Of a stretch of 64,000 bases of DNA, positions 36,174 to 44,533 are shown piece after piece. Below the pieces are notes generated by a model. It was not told where the DNA came from, did not search any database, and worked only from the letters and a program-made list of their open reading frames with translations. The DNA lies in contig NZ_QHKS01000019.1 of the NCBI RefSeq assembly GCF_003353175.1, forward strand, positions 2,501 through 66,500, written 5' to 3'. The stretch is from Paraburkholderia lacunae (GTDB lineage: Bacteria > Pseudomonadota > Gammaproteobacteria > Burkholderiales > Burkholderiaceae). Position 1 is the stretch's first letter, and every line of letters starts with the position of its first letter. Made by a program: the position numbers and the translations under genes.

Positions 36174-37297
36174 GTCCGAGCTCCGTTTGTCTGTGATGTC
36201 TGTGATGTCTGTGATGTCTGTGATGTCTGTGATTGATGAATGGACGGGTGCAGCGCCTCTTCGCGCGTACGGCGCTGGTATGAAAGCGCGTAAGCCGCCG
36301 AGCGCGCGGCGAGCAGCGGGTCGTTCGAAGGCTGAATGCCGGCCGGCAAGATAGTCGGATCGAAGTTGACGTCGCGGCATGCGCCGTCCTCCTGCGACGT
36401 CGTGCGATCGATCACCAGCGTGCCGGCGTCGATATGCCGACGATCGTCGGGCCATTGCAGGGTGGCGTCGTCGGTGGGGTCTCCCGGTTCCGCGACCGTC
36501 AGAATCAGATGCCAGCGCAACGGTCCAGCTTGCAGGCGTTGATCGAGGTCGGCCTGCAGGAAATTCTTCTCGTCCTTTTGCGCGTCGGTGATCGGTGCGT
36601 ATGGCGTCTCGGGCACCATCGTCCAGCGCACGGCGCGGCTATTGCCCGCGCTATCGGTAAAACGAAATGCGTTGATGCTGTAGTACGCCGCGTTAGCCAG
36701 ACTCGACGACGGCGGATGCGCCTTCACCCATGCCTGAAAAGGCCGGGTCTCCGGATGCGCTGCGTAAAACGCTTTCAGTTTCGCCTGATCGGGTTTGCCG
36801 GTGGTCGCATCGGGCTTCGCGGCAAGCAGTTGCTGATAGAACTGCTCAGGCGTATGAACCGCGAACACGGGCGTCGAATTCATGCCCGTACGCCATTGCT
36901 CGCCGTTCTGCAACTGAAACAGCAAGGCCATGCTGCGTACCGGCGAACTGGTGTCGGGTGCGGACGGGTTGCCGCCCGGAACCGCGAAGCGGCCCGTGAC
37001 CGGCGTGCGGCCAAGCATAAATACGACCGAGTGCGAAAGCACCGCAGCGTTGCCGTTACTATCGAAATAGCCCGCTACGCACAGGCCCTTTGCATGATTG
37101 CGGCGATAGCCCGGATGCGGCTTGCCGGCCACGGCTTCGAACGTATTGATGATACGCGGCGCGGTAAGACGCGCGGGCGTCAGCCAGCCCGCCGTATAGG
37201 CAAAGCCGCCGGCGAGAACCAGCACCACCGCGCCGATCGCGGCAAGGCGGCACGGCACGCAGACAGGTGCGGGGTTGGAAACGGACGGTTTTGTCAC
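36170..37297 (-). CDS. Catalase-related (SrpA/KatE-like) heme peroxidase, membrane-anchored or exported
   Basis: A 375-residue small catalase-fold protein, starting at GTG 37297 after AAGGAG. A hydrophobic segment at about 14-36 (LAAIGAVVLVLAGGFAYTAG) anchors or exports it. The catalytic His lies in RNHAKGLCVAGYF, and the proximal heme ligand Tyr in ARSAAYALSYQRRT with its upstream Arg. The protein lacks the C-terminal parts of full catalases, as usual for this peroxidase group. The tail carries five Ser-Gln-Thr units from a DNA tandem repeat. It forms an operon with cytochrome b561 and has an ECF-type promoter match 37 bases upstream, linking it to the sigma factor gene nearby. Confidence 0.87.
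   Translation of the reverse strand: MTKPSVSNPAPVCVPCRLAAIGAVVLVLAGGFAYTAGWLTPARLTAPRIINTFEAVAGKPHPGYRRNHAKGLCVAGYFDSNGNAAVLSHSVVFMLGRTPVTGRFAVPGGNPSAPDTSSPVRSMALLFQLQNGEQWRTGMNSTPVFAVHTPEQFYQQLLAAKPDATTGKPDQAKLKAFYAAHPETRPFQAWVKAHPPSSSLANAAYYSINAFRFTDSAGNSRAVRWTMVPETPYAPITDAQKDEKNFLQADLDQRLQAGPLRWHLILTVAEPGDPTDDATLQWPDDRRHIDAGTLVIDRTTSQEDGACRDVNFDPTILPAGIQPSNDPLLAARSAAYALSYQRRTREEALHPSIHQSQTSQTSQTSQTSQTNGART
36188..36232. repeat. 9-base tandem repeat, five perfect units
   Basis: Five identical copies of TGTCTGTGA lie just inside the 3' end of the peroxidase gene. On the coding strand they specify a Ser-Gln-Thr repeat in the C-terminal tail. The unit is a multiple of three, so slippage would change tail length without breaking the frame. 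It also lies 15 bases upstream of the cytochrome b561 start. Confidence 0.9.
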
Positions 37298-37333
37298 GAA
37301 GACTCCTTGGCGTTGGAACGGGTTCACATGCCG

Positions 37334-37362
37334 GCTAACACGCGACGCATGCGAACTATTCC
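37334..37362 (-). promoter_or_regulatory. ECF-type promoter match for the peroxidase/cytochrome b561 operon
   Basis: On the minus strand GGAATA is followed after 17 bases by GTTAGC, with the last box about 37 bases before the GTG start at 37297. The same GGAATA-N17-GTT pattern occurs upstream of the DUF4148 gene and the first anti-sigma-like gene, and with N16 before the sigma factor gene. Confidence 0.55.
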
Positions 37363-37412
37363 ACTCGATAGCCGGCGCGCGCGTTCGATACGCGCGCCGG
37401 CTGTCGATACGC

Positions 37413-37685
37413 TCAATTGACGCTGCCTGCCGGCGCGCTGCTGCTTGCAACGCGGCTGGCAGCGGCCGCCGCCTGAGCGGCGAGCGCTTCCTTGTGGTGC
37501 TCGACCTGTTGTGCGAAGACCGGACTCACGTCCGGGTACGACGCATCGGTGACATAGTCGAGACCGTTCTGCTGCGCTTCGATCAATTCCTGGTACACCT
37601 GAGCGCGTGTCTTGCCTTGTGCAAAAACACTCGACGAAGCGGCGAGCACGACGATGGACAATGCGACAAATGCAATCTTCTTCAT
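37413..37685 (-). CDS. DUF4148 small secreted protein
   Basis: A 90-residue protein with a clear signal peptide (MKKIAFVALSIVVLAASSSV, cleavage after FAQ at about 23) and the DUF4148 pattern TRAQVYQELIEAQQNGLD...YPDVSP. The family is widespread and often multi-copy in Burkholderia and relatives; its function is unknown and it is expected in the periplasm. The C-terminal part is alanine-rich. It has its own ECF-type promoter match and is divergent from the first anti-sigma-like gene, so it probably belongs to the same regulon. A second DUF4148 gene lies at 46.6 kb. Confidence 0.88.
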   Translation of the reverse strand: MKKIAFVALSIVVLAASSSVFAQGKTRAQVYQELIEAQQNGLDYVTDASYPDVSPVFAQQVEHHKEALAAQAAAAASRVASSSAPAGSVN

Positions 37686-37725
37686 GATGAACTCCAGTGA
37701 GTTTTGTGCGGGTTTGCACGAGGGA

Positions 37726-37752
37726 GAACCCCGCGTTTCCCGCTTTTATTCC
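37726..37752 (-). promoter_or_regulatory. ECF-type promoter match for the DUF4148 gene
   Basis: Minus strand GGAATAAAA (37752-37744), then GTTC at 37729-37726: GGAATA-N17-GTT, identical spacing to the neighbouring sites, 41 bases before the ATG at 37685. Confidence 0.55.
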
Positions 37753-37788
37753 TGCGTCGATTCGCGAAAAAAAACATAACTGGAATGC

Positions 37789-37817
37789 GGAATAAAACCT
37801 CGCGCGAATGGGTTCGC
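37789..37817 (+). promoter_or_regulatory. ECF-type promoter match 1 upstream of the first anti-sigma-like gene
   Basis: Plus strand GGAATAAAA at 37789 with GTTCGC at 37812: GGAATA-N17-GTT, 105 bases before the ATG at 37922. Confidence 0.45.
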
Positions 37818-37857
37818 ACGACATCCGGCGGTGTCGCCGACGGTTCGTCACGCGTAT

Positions 37858-37886
37858 GGAATAAACCGGTGCGTACAGGTGTTTGC
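37858..37886 (+). promoter_or_regulatory. ECF-type promoter match 2 upstream of the first anti-sigma-like gene
   Basis: Plus strand GGAATAAA at 37858 with GTTTGC at 37881: again GGAATA-N17-GTT. The second box is 36 bases from the ATG at 37922, the same placement as for the DUF4148 and peroxidase genes, which makes this the better of the two sites. Confidence 0.5.
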
Positions 37887-37921
37887 CACTCGATAGCTGA
37901 AATTCGACGCATGCAGGCACC

Positions 37922-38659
37922 ATGAACCCCATCGACTCCCACCGCGATTCGCCGCTGTCCGAAGCGGACATTCAGGCGTACGCCGACGGCATGCTGACGC
38001 CGGAACGCGCCGCTTTTCTGCGGGACTATCTGGGCAAAGATCAGACAGAAGCGCGCCGCGTGGCGTTCTACGGCAGACTGAATACGCAGATTCAACGGGC
38101 CTTTCAAACAACTGACGAACCGGCGACGGATCGCGTAACAGGACGGCGCCTTTCATTGCGCGGCGCCCTTCGCCGGCTGAGGACAGCGATGCGCCACAGC
38201 AGGATCATGAAGACGATAGCGGCGCTCGTTCTGGTGCTGGCAAGCGCCAGCGGTTGGCTCGCGGCGACCGAGGTGTCCGCTCGGGCGCTGAACAACGCCG
38301 CCGTGATGGCGCTGGCGGAAACCGCTGCCGGGCAGTTCTCCGCTGCTTCGCCGACGCGAACCGGCACGTCGGCACCCGACCTCGCAGCGGTCGGCTTGCG
38401 GCTCGTCGACGAAAGGTCTGTCGCGCTCGGCCCCTTTCAGCGAGCCGGCGAATTCGTCTATCTGAATGCGGACAACCGGCCCGTGGTGTTGATGTCCGCC
38501 CTGGCGCCGCTCGCGCCGTCGCAGCCACAATGGGCCGCGCGCCGGATCGGCGATATCCGCCTGCTGACCTGGACGGCGCAGTGGCAACGCTTCGTGGTTG
38601 CCGGTGACGCCCGCACGCACGGCCTGATGCGAGCCGCCGATGCACTGACGATGCGGTAG
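37922..38659 (+). CDS. Anti-sigma-factor-like membrane protein
   Basis: A 245-residue protein with a cytoplasmic N-terminal segment of anti-sigma type (SEADIQAYADGMLTPERAAF, residues 13-32), one membrane helix at about 96-115, and an extracytoplasmic domain of about 130 residues. The motif matches the one in the anti-sigma protein encoded after the sigma gene. No Zn-binding His-x3-Cys-x2-Cys set is seen. It lies 150 bases upstream of the ECF sigma gene and has two GGAATA-N17-GTT matches before it. It may bind the sigma factor, or act as a second regulator; which protein is the true partner cannot be decided from sequence. Confidence 0.75.
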   Translation: MNPIDSHRDSPLSEADIQAYADGMLTPERAAFLRDYLGKDQTEARRVAFYGRLNTQIQRAFQTTDEPATDRVTGRRLSLRGALRRLRTAMRHSRIMKTIAALVLVLASASGWLAATEVSARALNNAAVMALAETAAGQFSAASPTRTGTSAPDLAAVGLRLVDERSVALGPFQRAGEFVYLNADNRPVVLMSALAPLAPSQPQWAARRIGDIRLLTWTAQWQRFVVAGDARTHGLMRAADALTMR

Positions 38660-38703
38660 CGATCCGATGCTCCACGACGCTCGACGGCCGCATCATCGGC
38701 AAG

Positions 38704-38731
38704 GGAATAAAATGCGCCCACGCGTGTTCGC
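38704..38731 (+). promoter_or_regulatory. ECF-type promoter match upstream of the sigma factor gene
   Basis: Plus strand GGAATAAAA at 38704 and GTTCGC at 38726: GGAATA-N16-GTT, one base shorter than the other four sites, 79 bases before the sigma ATG at 38810. It would allow autoregulation. Confidence 0.5.
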
Positions 38732-38809
38732 ACCTGAAATGCGCGTGGTGGCCGAGCCGACGGCCGCCCACCCGGCGCACCACGAGCAGCCCGACGATTG
38801 GGATGAAAA

Positions 38810-39328
38810 ATGGATGTCCGCGACGAGTTGATGGAGCATGTGCCGCGCTTGCGGCGCTATGCGCGAGCGCTGATCAACAACCGTGATCTGGCAGACGATC
38901 TGGTGCAGGACACGCTCGAACGCGCGCTTGGCCGCACCGGCATGTTCCAGCAAGGCACCGACCTGCGCGCGTGGCTGTTCACGATCATGCATAACGTGTT
39001 CGCCAATCAGGCACGCAAGGCTTCAGTGCGCGCCGTGCACGTCCCGGTCGACGACGACAGCGTGCACGAAAGCGAATTCGCCGTGCCGTCTGATCAGACC
39101 CGTTCGCTGGAAATGCGCGACCTCGACTATGCGTTGCAGCGCCTGCCCGTGGAGCAGCGCGAAGTGGTGCTGCTGGTCGGCCTCGAAGAAATGAGCTACG
39201 CCGACGTGGCGCTCGCGCTGAACATTCCGATCGGCACGGTGATGTCGCGGCTTTCGCGCGGTCGCGAGCGGCTTCGGGCATTGATGGCGGGCACGCAGCC
39301 CGGTGCGAAATTACAGGTGGTGCGATGA
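38810..39328 (+). CDS. ECF (extracytoplasmic function) RNA polymerase sigma factor
   Basis: A 172-residue sigma-70 family member with only regions 2 and 4. Region 2 contains NRDLADDLVQDTLERALGR and the promoter-melting segment LRAWLFTIMHNVFANQARK. Region 4 holds LDYALQRLPVEQREVVLLVG and the helix-turn-helix SYADVALALNIPIGTVMSRL. The ATG at 38810 gives a standard N-terminus. The downstream anti-sigma gene overlaps it by four bases. Likely targets are the local GGAATA-N16/17-GTT sites before the peroxidase, DUF4148, anti-sigma-like and sigma genes. Confidence 0.93.
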   Translation: MDVRDELMEHVPRLRRYARALINNRDLADDLVQDTLERALGRTGMFQQGTDLRAWLFTIMHNVFANQARKASVRAVHVPVDDDSVHESEFAVPSDQTRSLEMRDLDYALQRLPVEQREVVLLVGLEEMSYADVALALNIPIGTVMSRLSRGRERLRALMAGTQPGAKLQVVR

Positions 39329-40158
39329 GCGACCAACACATGCCGATCGGCGAAGAGGACCTTCACGCGTACGTGGACGGCACGCTGTCCGACGAGCGCC
39401 GTGTCGAGGTGGAGCGCGCGCTTGAACAAAGCCCCGAATTGGCGGCGCGCGTCAGCGATTATTTCTCGCTGAATAACATGTTCCATGAGCGCTACGACCG
39501 CGTGCTGAGCGAGCCCGTGCCCAAGCGCCTGCAAGCGCCTGCCGCCGGTCGGCGCCGCTGGCGCATCGCCGCCAACTGGCCGCAGTTCGCCGGCATGGCC
39601 GCGGCGTTGGTGCTTGGGATCGGCATCGGCGTGGGCACGCATATGGGGCAGGACGTCGTCGCGCCGCTCGCGAGCCGCTCGGGCTCGGACACGCGCGCAG
39701 TCAGTACGGACGCCGCCGAAGGATTCGCGCGGCAAGCCGCAGTCGCGCATGTGGTTTATATGCCCGCCATCGACCGGCCTGCCGATATCGGCGCGGATCG
39801 CGACCAGGAGTTCGTGCAGTGGCTGTCCAACCGGCTCGGCACGAACGTGCATCCGCCGATTCTGTCGAAGAGCGGTTTCAACCTGTCGGGTGGCCGCCTG
39901 TTGCCCGGCGCCGACGGACCGACCGCGCAGTTCATGTATCGCGGCCCGAACGGCGAACGCGTGACGCTGTGCATTTCGCGCCGTCAGGTGAATGCGAACA
40001 CGACCGCGTTCAAGCTCTATCAGGACGGACCGGTGAACGTGTTCTACTGGGTGGACGGCGACTTCGGTTACGCGGTGTCAGGCGGCATTGACCGGAAGGT
40101 GCTGCTGCAACTGTCGCATGATGTGTATGCGCAGTTGACCGGCGCAGCGCCGGGCTGA
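39325..40158 (+). CDS. Anti-sigma factor, single-pass membrane protein
   Basis: A 277-residue protein whose start overlaps the sigma gene stop (ATGA). The N-terminal cytoplasmic part has EEDLHAYVDGTLSDERRVEV, typical of anti-sigma proteins. One membrane helix lies at about 88-104 (FAGMAAALVLGIGIGVG), and the extracytoplasmic domain ends with a beta-rich region (VNVFYWVDGDFGYAVSGGID). Co-translation with the sigma factor makes it the prime candidate for the sigma inhibitor. The sensed signal is not evident; the peroxidase and cytochrome in the same region suggest oxidative or envelope stress. Confidence 0.85.
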   Translation: MSDQHMPIGEEDLHAYVDGTLSDERRVEVERALEQSPELAARVSDYFSLNNMFHERYDRVLSEPVPKRLQAPAAGRRRWRIAANWPQFAGMAAALVLGIGIGVGTHMGQDVVAPLASRSGSDTRAVSTDAAEGFARQAAVAHVVYMPAIDRPADIGADRDQEFVQWLSNRLGTNVHPPILSKSGFNLSGGRLLPGADGPTAQFMYRGPNGERVTLCISRRQVNANTTAFKLYQDGPVNVFYWVDGDFGYAVSGGIDRKVLLQLSHDVYAQLTGAAPG

Positions 40159-40194
40159 TTCGCCGCCTTCGCCGCCTTCGCCTCGTTCGCCGAG
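40159..40194. repeat. 9-base imperfect tandem repeat in a convergent gap
   Basis: Four consecutive 9-base units (TTCGCCGCC twice, then TTCGCCTCG and TTCGCCGAG) fill most of the 43-base gap between the anti-sigma gene and the lipase foldase gene. No terminator-like hairpin with a T-run is visible. Confidence 0.6.
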
Positions 40195-40201
40195 CCCCGG
40201 C

Positions 40202-41257
40202 TCAGCTTCCCGAACTGCGATCGAGCGACGCCGCCCGCATGGCGTCGCTCGGGTTCGCGAAGAAGTGCTGGCGCAACTGCGCGATTTGCGCCTCGCGCTG
40301 CTGCGGCGGCAAATCCTGTTTGTCGATCTGAGCGCGCTGGGTAGCGTAGTCGGCGTAACGGGCTTGCCAGGCGTTGTCGGCTTGCTGCATTTGCACGACG
40401 CGCTCCGCCGCCTCGGGGCCCAGGGTTTGCGTGATCTGCGCGCGCAGCGCTTCTGGCGAGGCGCCCTGTTTTTGCGCCTGCATTTGTGCGCGGCTGATGG
40501 CGTCGATCGATGCCTGCTGCTGTTGTGCCCGTTCCCGCACCGCGCGTATTTCCGGCGGCAATGCCGCATCGAGCGCGGTAAGACGCGCGGTTTTCTGCGC
40601 GTCGCTCAATGAGGTATCGGACGCGACGCGCAGGCGTGCCAGATCCGTGTGTTGGCGCTGCGATTCCCCGCCGAAAAATGCTTCGTTCCAGTCGCCCATG
40701 AACCGCGTACCCAATGCATCGCGCTGATCGAGCGCGAGTTGCAGCGCGTCCAGATCCATCTTTGCGCCGTTTTGCGCCGGCGCTTGCGGTATCTGCGCGA
40801 GTGCGCTGCGATAGGCGTTGTAGCGCGGCCAGACGGCCAATGCTTCGTCGGCGGCCGGTGTGCCGTCGAGTTGTGCCGCGATCTGACGACGCACCAATGC
40901 GTCGAGTGTGGCGGCCGAAACCTCGTTTTGCGTCGTCAGAAAGTAGTCGAAGAAATCGCGGACCGCACGCGTGTGCGCCAGATGACCCCGGCCGTCGGTC
41001 GGCAGATGCGGTGGCGCTGAGCCGACGAGCGAAGCCGGTAAAGCGCCCTCGGTTTGCACGCGCGCGGCTGGGTCCGAGCTCGATGCGAGCGGCGCTTGTG
41101 TGGTACTCGCCACGTTAGCCGAATGCGCGGCGGACGCATCGCGCGCGGACGGCGCACCGTTCAACCACCATGCGGCGCCCGCTGACAGCGCGCCCACCGC
41201 CGCAAACACCAGCCACCGACTGCGTGCCCTGCCCCGCTGCCCGTCGAACCGGCGCAT
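40202..41257 (-). CDS. lifO: Lipase-specific foldase (lipase chaperone)
   Basis: A 351-residue steric chaperone for the secreted lipase encoded just upstream. A single membrane anchor lies at about 14-33, then a variable Ala/Pro-rich linker, and the foldase signature RDFFDYFLT at residues 100-108 starts the helical folding domain. The C-terminal part is glutamine-rich coiled helix, as in LifO/Lif proteins. The lipase gene ends four bases before it, so they form one leftward operon. The protein stays in the inner membrane with its folding domain in the periplasm. Confidence 0.93.
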   Translation of the reverse strand: MRRFDGQRGRARSRWLVFAAVGALSAGAAWWLNGAPSARDASAAHSANVASTTQAPLASSSDPAARVQTEGALPASLVGSAPPHLPTDGRGHLAHTRAVRDFFDYFLTTQNEVSAATLDALVRRQIAAQLDGTPAADEALAVWPRYNAYRSALAQIPQAPAQNGAKMDLDALQLALDQRDALGTRFMGDWNEAFFGGESQRQHTDLARLRVASDTSLSDAQKTARLTALDAALPPEIRAVRERAQQQQASIDAISRAQMQAQKQGASPEALRAQITQTLGPEAAERVVQMQQADNAWQARYADYATQRAQIDKQDLPPQQREAQIAQLRQHFFANPSDAMRAASLDRSSGS

Positions 41258-41261
41258 CCGC

Positions 41262-42356
41262 TCAAACGCCTTGCGTCTTCAACCGGTTCGCGTGCGTGCG
41301 GATCACCGCGACCGGGTCCTCCGCATTCGCGCCACGGACGCCGAGCAACTGATTGATCTCGTCGAGATGGTTCCACTTGTAGCTGGTGCCGAGCACGTTG
41401 CCGTACAGCGCGCTGCACACGGAGACCATGCCGTCGTTCTGCCCCGACTGGCGGCTCACCATGACGGTGCCGGTGCCGTACAGCACGAGCGTCGACGCAT
41501 CGAGGAGATTGGCCGGATCGAGCGGCGCGACGCTCGTATCGGTGGCACCGGTGATGCCGAGCACCGAGGTCGGCTGAATGGCGCTGCCCGTCCACGAATA
41601 CAACAGGTGCGTGTTGCCGTTGACGGTCTCGGTCGCCTCGCCCGTTTGACACGAGCCCGCCGCGCCGAGCCCCGCGCTCGGATAGCTCGCGTTGTAGGCC
41701 GCCGCGTTCGCCGTGGTCAGCGTCTTGAGCGCAGCCACCGCGTCCTGATTCGTGCTGTGCGAGCTGTTCGTCAGGATTCCGAATATATTTGCGAATGCAC
41801 CGATGATCGGCGTCGACAAGCCGGTCGGATCTTTTTGCAGCGCGTCCTGCGCGAAGTCGGCGAACTCCGAGCCGCGATGCGGCGTGCCGATGGTCGTCAC
41901 CGATGCGACCAGTTCAGGCGCCACCGCAGCGACATAGCGCGACGTCAGGCCGCCCTGACTATGGCCGATCAGATTCACTCTCTGCGCGCCGGTTGCCGCG
42001 AGCACCTGCTTCACGTAAGCGAGCAGTTGTTCGCCTCGGCCGTTGGCACCGTCGTCGCTCTGGAAGCCTGACAGGTTGGCCACATACACCGTCGCGCCAT
42101 GCTGCTGAAGATCCGACTGAATGCCGTACCAGTAGTCGAGCACGCCGAGGAATTTGTCGGTGCCTGCGAGACCGTGCACGAGGATGATCGGATAACGGGT
42201 CGCCGCGTAATCGTCGGCGCTGACGCTCGACGTGGCGGCGACCGCGCGATCGATACCGGCTGGCGTCGCGAGTGTCAGAAGAACGGCGAGCGGGGCATTG
42301 GCGATAGCGGCGGCGACTACCCACGCGACGATGCGAGAACCCTTCGATTTCGACAT
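41262..42356 (-). CDS. lipA: Secreted triacylglycerol lipase (family I.2)
   Basis: A 364-residue lipase. The signal peptide ends near residue 41 (PAGIDRAVA-ATS). The oxyanion region YPIILVHGLAGTD is at 56-67, and the nucleophile Ser133 is in GHSQGG. Acid and His partners are expected in the C-terminal third, which also has the DGMVSVCSALYG calcium-loop region. The ATG at 42356 is preceded by GGAGG; a longer frame to 42431 is rejected. It requires the foldase encoded next and would be exported by a type II system. An AraC regulator gene lies upstream in the same orientation. Confidence 0.94.
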   Translation of the reverse strand: MSKSKGSRIVAWVVAAAIANAPLAVLLTLATPAGIDRAVAATSSVSADDYAATRYPIILVHGLAGTDKFLGVLDYWYGIQSDLQQHGATVYVANLSGFQSDDGANGRGEQLLAYVKQVLAATGAQRVNLIGHSQGGLTSRYVAAVAPELVASVTTIGTPHRGSEFADFAQDALQKDPTGLSTPIIGAFANIFGILTNSSHSTNQDAVAALKTLTTANAAAYNASYPSAGLGAAGSCQTGEATETVNGNTHLLYSWTGSAIQPTSVLGITGATDTSVAPLDPANLLDASTLVLYGTGTVMVSRQSGQNDGMVSVCSALYGNVLGTSYKWNHLDEINQLLGVRGANAEDPVAVIRTHANRLKTQGV

Positions 42357-42461
42357 ATAACGGCCTCCGGTTGCGAAGTCCGCGTATTTAGCTATGGAAA
42401 TCGGTTGAGGGCAATAGAGCGGAAACTCCAAATTGCTGATGCTGCACTGCGTTTCGAATGC

Positions 42462-43388
42462 TTATCGGGGTGTCGTGATGCGGCGGGCATTCAGCGAATT
42501 CAGCTCGATGATGCTGCCTGCATTCGCACTGGATTTGATGAGCTCACGCGGCGTCACCCCCAACAACCGGTTCATCCAATGCGCCATATGGCTCTGGTGC
42601 GCGAACCCCGTATCCAGCGCAATCTGACTCGCGCTCAACCCGCCGTCCAGCAAGAGCGTTTTCGCCCGCTCGACACGCCGCTGCACCACGTATTGATGCA
42701 CCGGCATGCCGAGCGTTTCGCGAAACAGCACCTTGAAATGCGGCACGCTCAACTCCGCATGCGCGGCCAGTTCGGTGAGCGTAAGACGCTGATCCAGATG
42801 CGCTTCGATAAAGTCGATCACGCGTGCAGCCGTCTTCGGCGCGAGCGTGCGGCGCTTGTTATCGAGCATCGGCGCACCGCCGATCAGCCGCACGATCATC
42901 GCCGTGCACAAGCTTTCCGCGTAGAGCGGATCGGACGCATCGTCGGCTTCGAGTTCGGCGCGCAACGCCCATGCCAGATGCTGAAAGCGGGGGTCGCGCA
43001 TCTGAAACTGCGGACGAAGGCCAGTTTCGCTCGACTTCAGCTCCAGCTGCTCGACGGTCTTGCGCGCGAAGTCTTCGGCGAACCACACGCTGAAAATCGT
43101 GCACGCGGATTCATCGGTCCACTGCCCGTCGAGCCCCGCCGGAATCACATCGACATCGCCATGCGCCTGAATCCGCGCATAGCGGCGTTCGTTGCACATG
43201 CAACGCGCTCTCACCGGCGCGCCGACATGCACGCCCACACGGTGATGCTTGAGCGCAGGAATCCGGTGCAGCCCCGCGGCGACGCTCACCAGTTCCGCGC
43301 CAAAGCCCCGCCAGCCGAGCGCTTTGCTGGAACGCAAGGTGATGCGGGAACCACTGTGCGGTTGCGGTATGGGTGTGACGGCATTCAT
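42462..43388 (-). CDS. AraC-family transcriptional regulator
   Basis: A 308-residue regulator with a cupin-like N-terminal half and two C-terminal helix-turn-helix motifs (LTLTELAAHAELSVPHFKVL; LSASQIALDTGFAHQSHMAH, RLLGVTPRELI). The ATG at 43388 follows GAGGGAAC; the frame continues to 43502 without further similarity. It is upstream of and co-oriented with lipA-lifO (105-base gap), but it is also divergent from an NAD(P)-binding protein gene, and either could be its target. Confidence 0.9.
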   Translation of the reverse strand: MNAVTPIPQPHSGSRITLRSSKALGWRGFGAELVSVAAGLHRIPALKHHRVGVHVGAPVRARCMCNERRYARIQAHGDVDVIPAGLDGQWTDESACTIFSVWFAEDFARKTVEQLELKSSETGLRPQFQMRDPRFQHLAWALRAELEADDASDPLYAESLCTAMIVRLIGGAPMLDNKRRTLAPKTAARVIDFIEAHLDQRLTLTELAAHAELSVPHFKVLFRETLGMPVHQYVVQRRVERAKTLLLDGGLSASQIALDTGFAHQSHMAHWMNRLLGVTPRELIKSSANAGSIIELNSLNARRITTPR

Positions 43389-43596
43389 GGCGTTCCCTCG
43401 TAGATGACGGCCAATGTAGCTGCATTGTGCGGTGTTTTGCGCCGTTTCGCCTGGCTTGCTCCGACCTCTGATCTTCCGTGCAGCGGCGCCGTAAAAAACC
43501 AATCATCCGAATCTGCGCACCGCGATCCTTGCCCGCGCGTTTCCTCACTCGCGCGTCCCTATGATGACAGCACACCAAGTCCACGAGGAGCCCACC

Positions 43597-44508
43597 GTGT
43601 TTGTGATTTTTGGAGCAGCAGGCAATGTAGGTCGAGTGAGCGCAGCGGCGTTGCGCCGGGCGGGCCGCGAGGTACGCGCGGTGGTGCGCAACGAGCGGCA
43701 AGGCGAACTGCTGGCGGACCTCGGCTGTGAGATTGCACTGGCCGATCTGCTCGATCCGCGTTCGGTTGCGCGGGCTATCGACGGCGCGTATGCCGTGCAG
43801 ATGCTGTGTCCCGTGCCGCATGCGGACCCCGATCCGGCCGCCACGATGCGCCGCATGATCGACGTGGGCGCCGGTGCATTGCGCGAGAATCCGCCGCAAC
43901 GGGTGCTCGCACTGTCCGACTATGGCGCGGAGCACGCCGACGGCACCGGTATCACGACCTTGTTCCACTACCTCGAGACGCAGCTTGCGCCCGTCGCCAC
44001 TCAGTTGATCTTTTTACGCGCCGCCGAGCATATGCAGAACTGGGCTCGGGTGTTGCCGATCGCGCTCGCGAAAGGCGTGCTGCCGAGCCTGCATCATCCG
44101 TTGAGCAAGCTGTTTCCGACGGTCGCCGCACAGGACGTCGGACTGCTCGCCGCCGAGTTGCTGCTCGACGAGCGCCCAGCCAGGGTATCGCCGCGCGTGG
44201 TCAGCATCGAAGCTGAGGAGCGCGTCAGTTCGTTCGACGTTGCGCGCACATTCGGCGCACTGGCTCACCGTGAGATCGTCGCACACGACATGCCGCGCGG
44301 CGAATGGGCCGCCATGCTCCAGGGCGCCGGATTCGGGGCGAACTACGCGCGCCTGATCACCGACCTGTACGACGCGCACAACGCCGGCCGCATCGACGTC
44401 GAAGCGCCAATCAGCGAACGGCGCTTCGGCGCCACGGCTCTCGCGGACGTGTTCGCTTCGATCCTGCCTCGCGTGGCAACAGTCCCCGCGGCTGCGGCTG
44501 AACGCTGA
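43597..44508 (+). CDS. NmrA-like NAD(P)-binding protein
   Basis: An atypical short-chain dehydrogenase of the NmrA/YtfG group, 303 residues from the GTG at 43597. The nucleotide motif is VIFGAAGNVGRVSAAALRRAG, and VVRNERQGELLADLGCEI follows as the NADP-side strand. The GTG is chosen because AGGAG lies 6 bases upstream; an ATG at 43561 would add 12 residues. Such proteins act as redox sensors or quinone/NADPH-dependent reductases; the substrate is unknown. It is divergent from an AraC regulator gene, a frequent arrangement for a regulator and its target. Confidence 0.87.
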   Translation: MFVIFGAAGNVGRVSAAALRRAGREVRAVVRNERQGELLADLGCEIALADLLDPRSVARAIDGAYAVQMLCPVPHADPDPAATMRRMIDVGAGALRENPPQRVLALSDYGAEHADGTGITTLFHYLETQLAPVATQLIFLRAAEHMQNWARVLPIALAKGVLPSLHHPLSKLFPTVAAQDVGLLAAELLLDERPARVSPRVVSIEAEERVSSFDVARTFGALAHREIVAHDMPRGEWAAMLQGAGFGANYARLITDLYDAHNAGRIDVEAPISERRFGATALADVFASILPRVATVPAAAAER

Positions 44509-44533
44509 ATGCGCACGTCATAGGAGAAACGAC

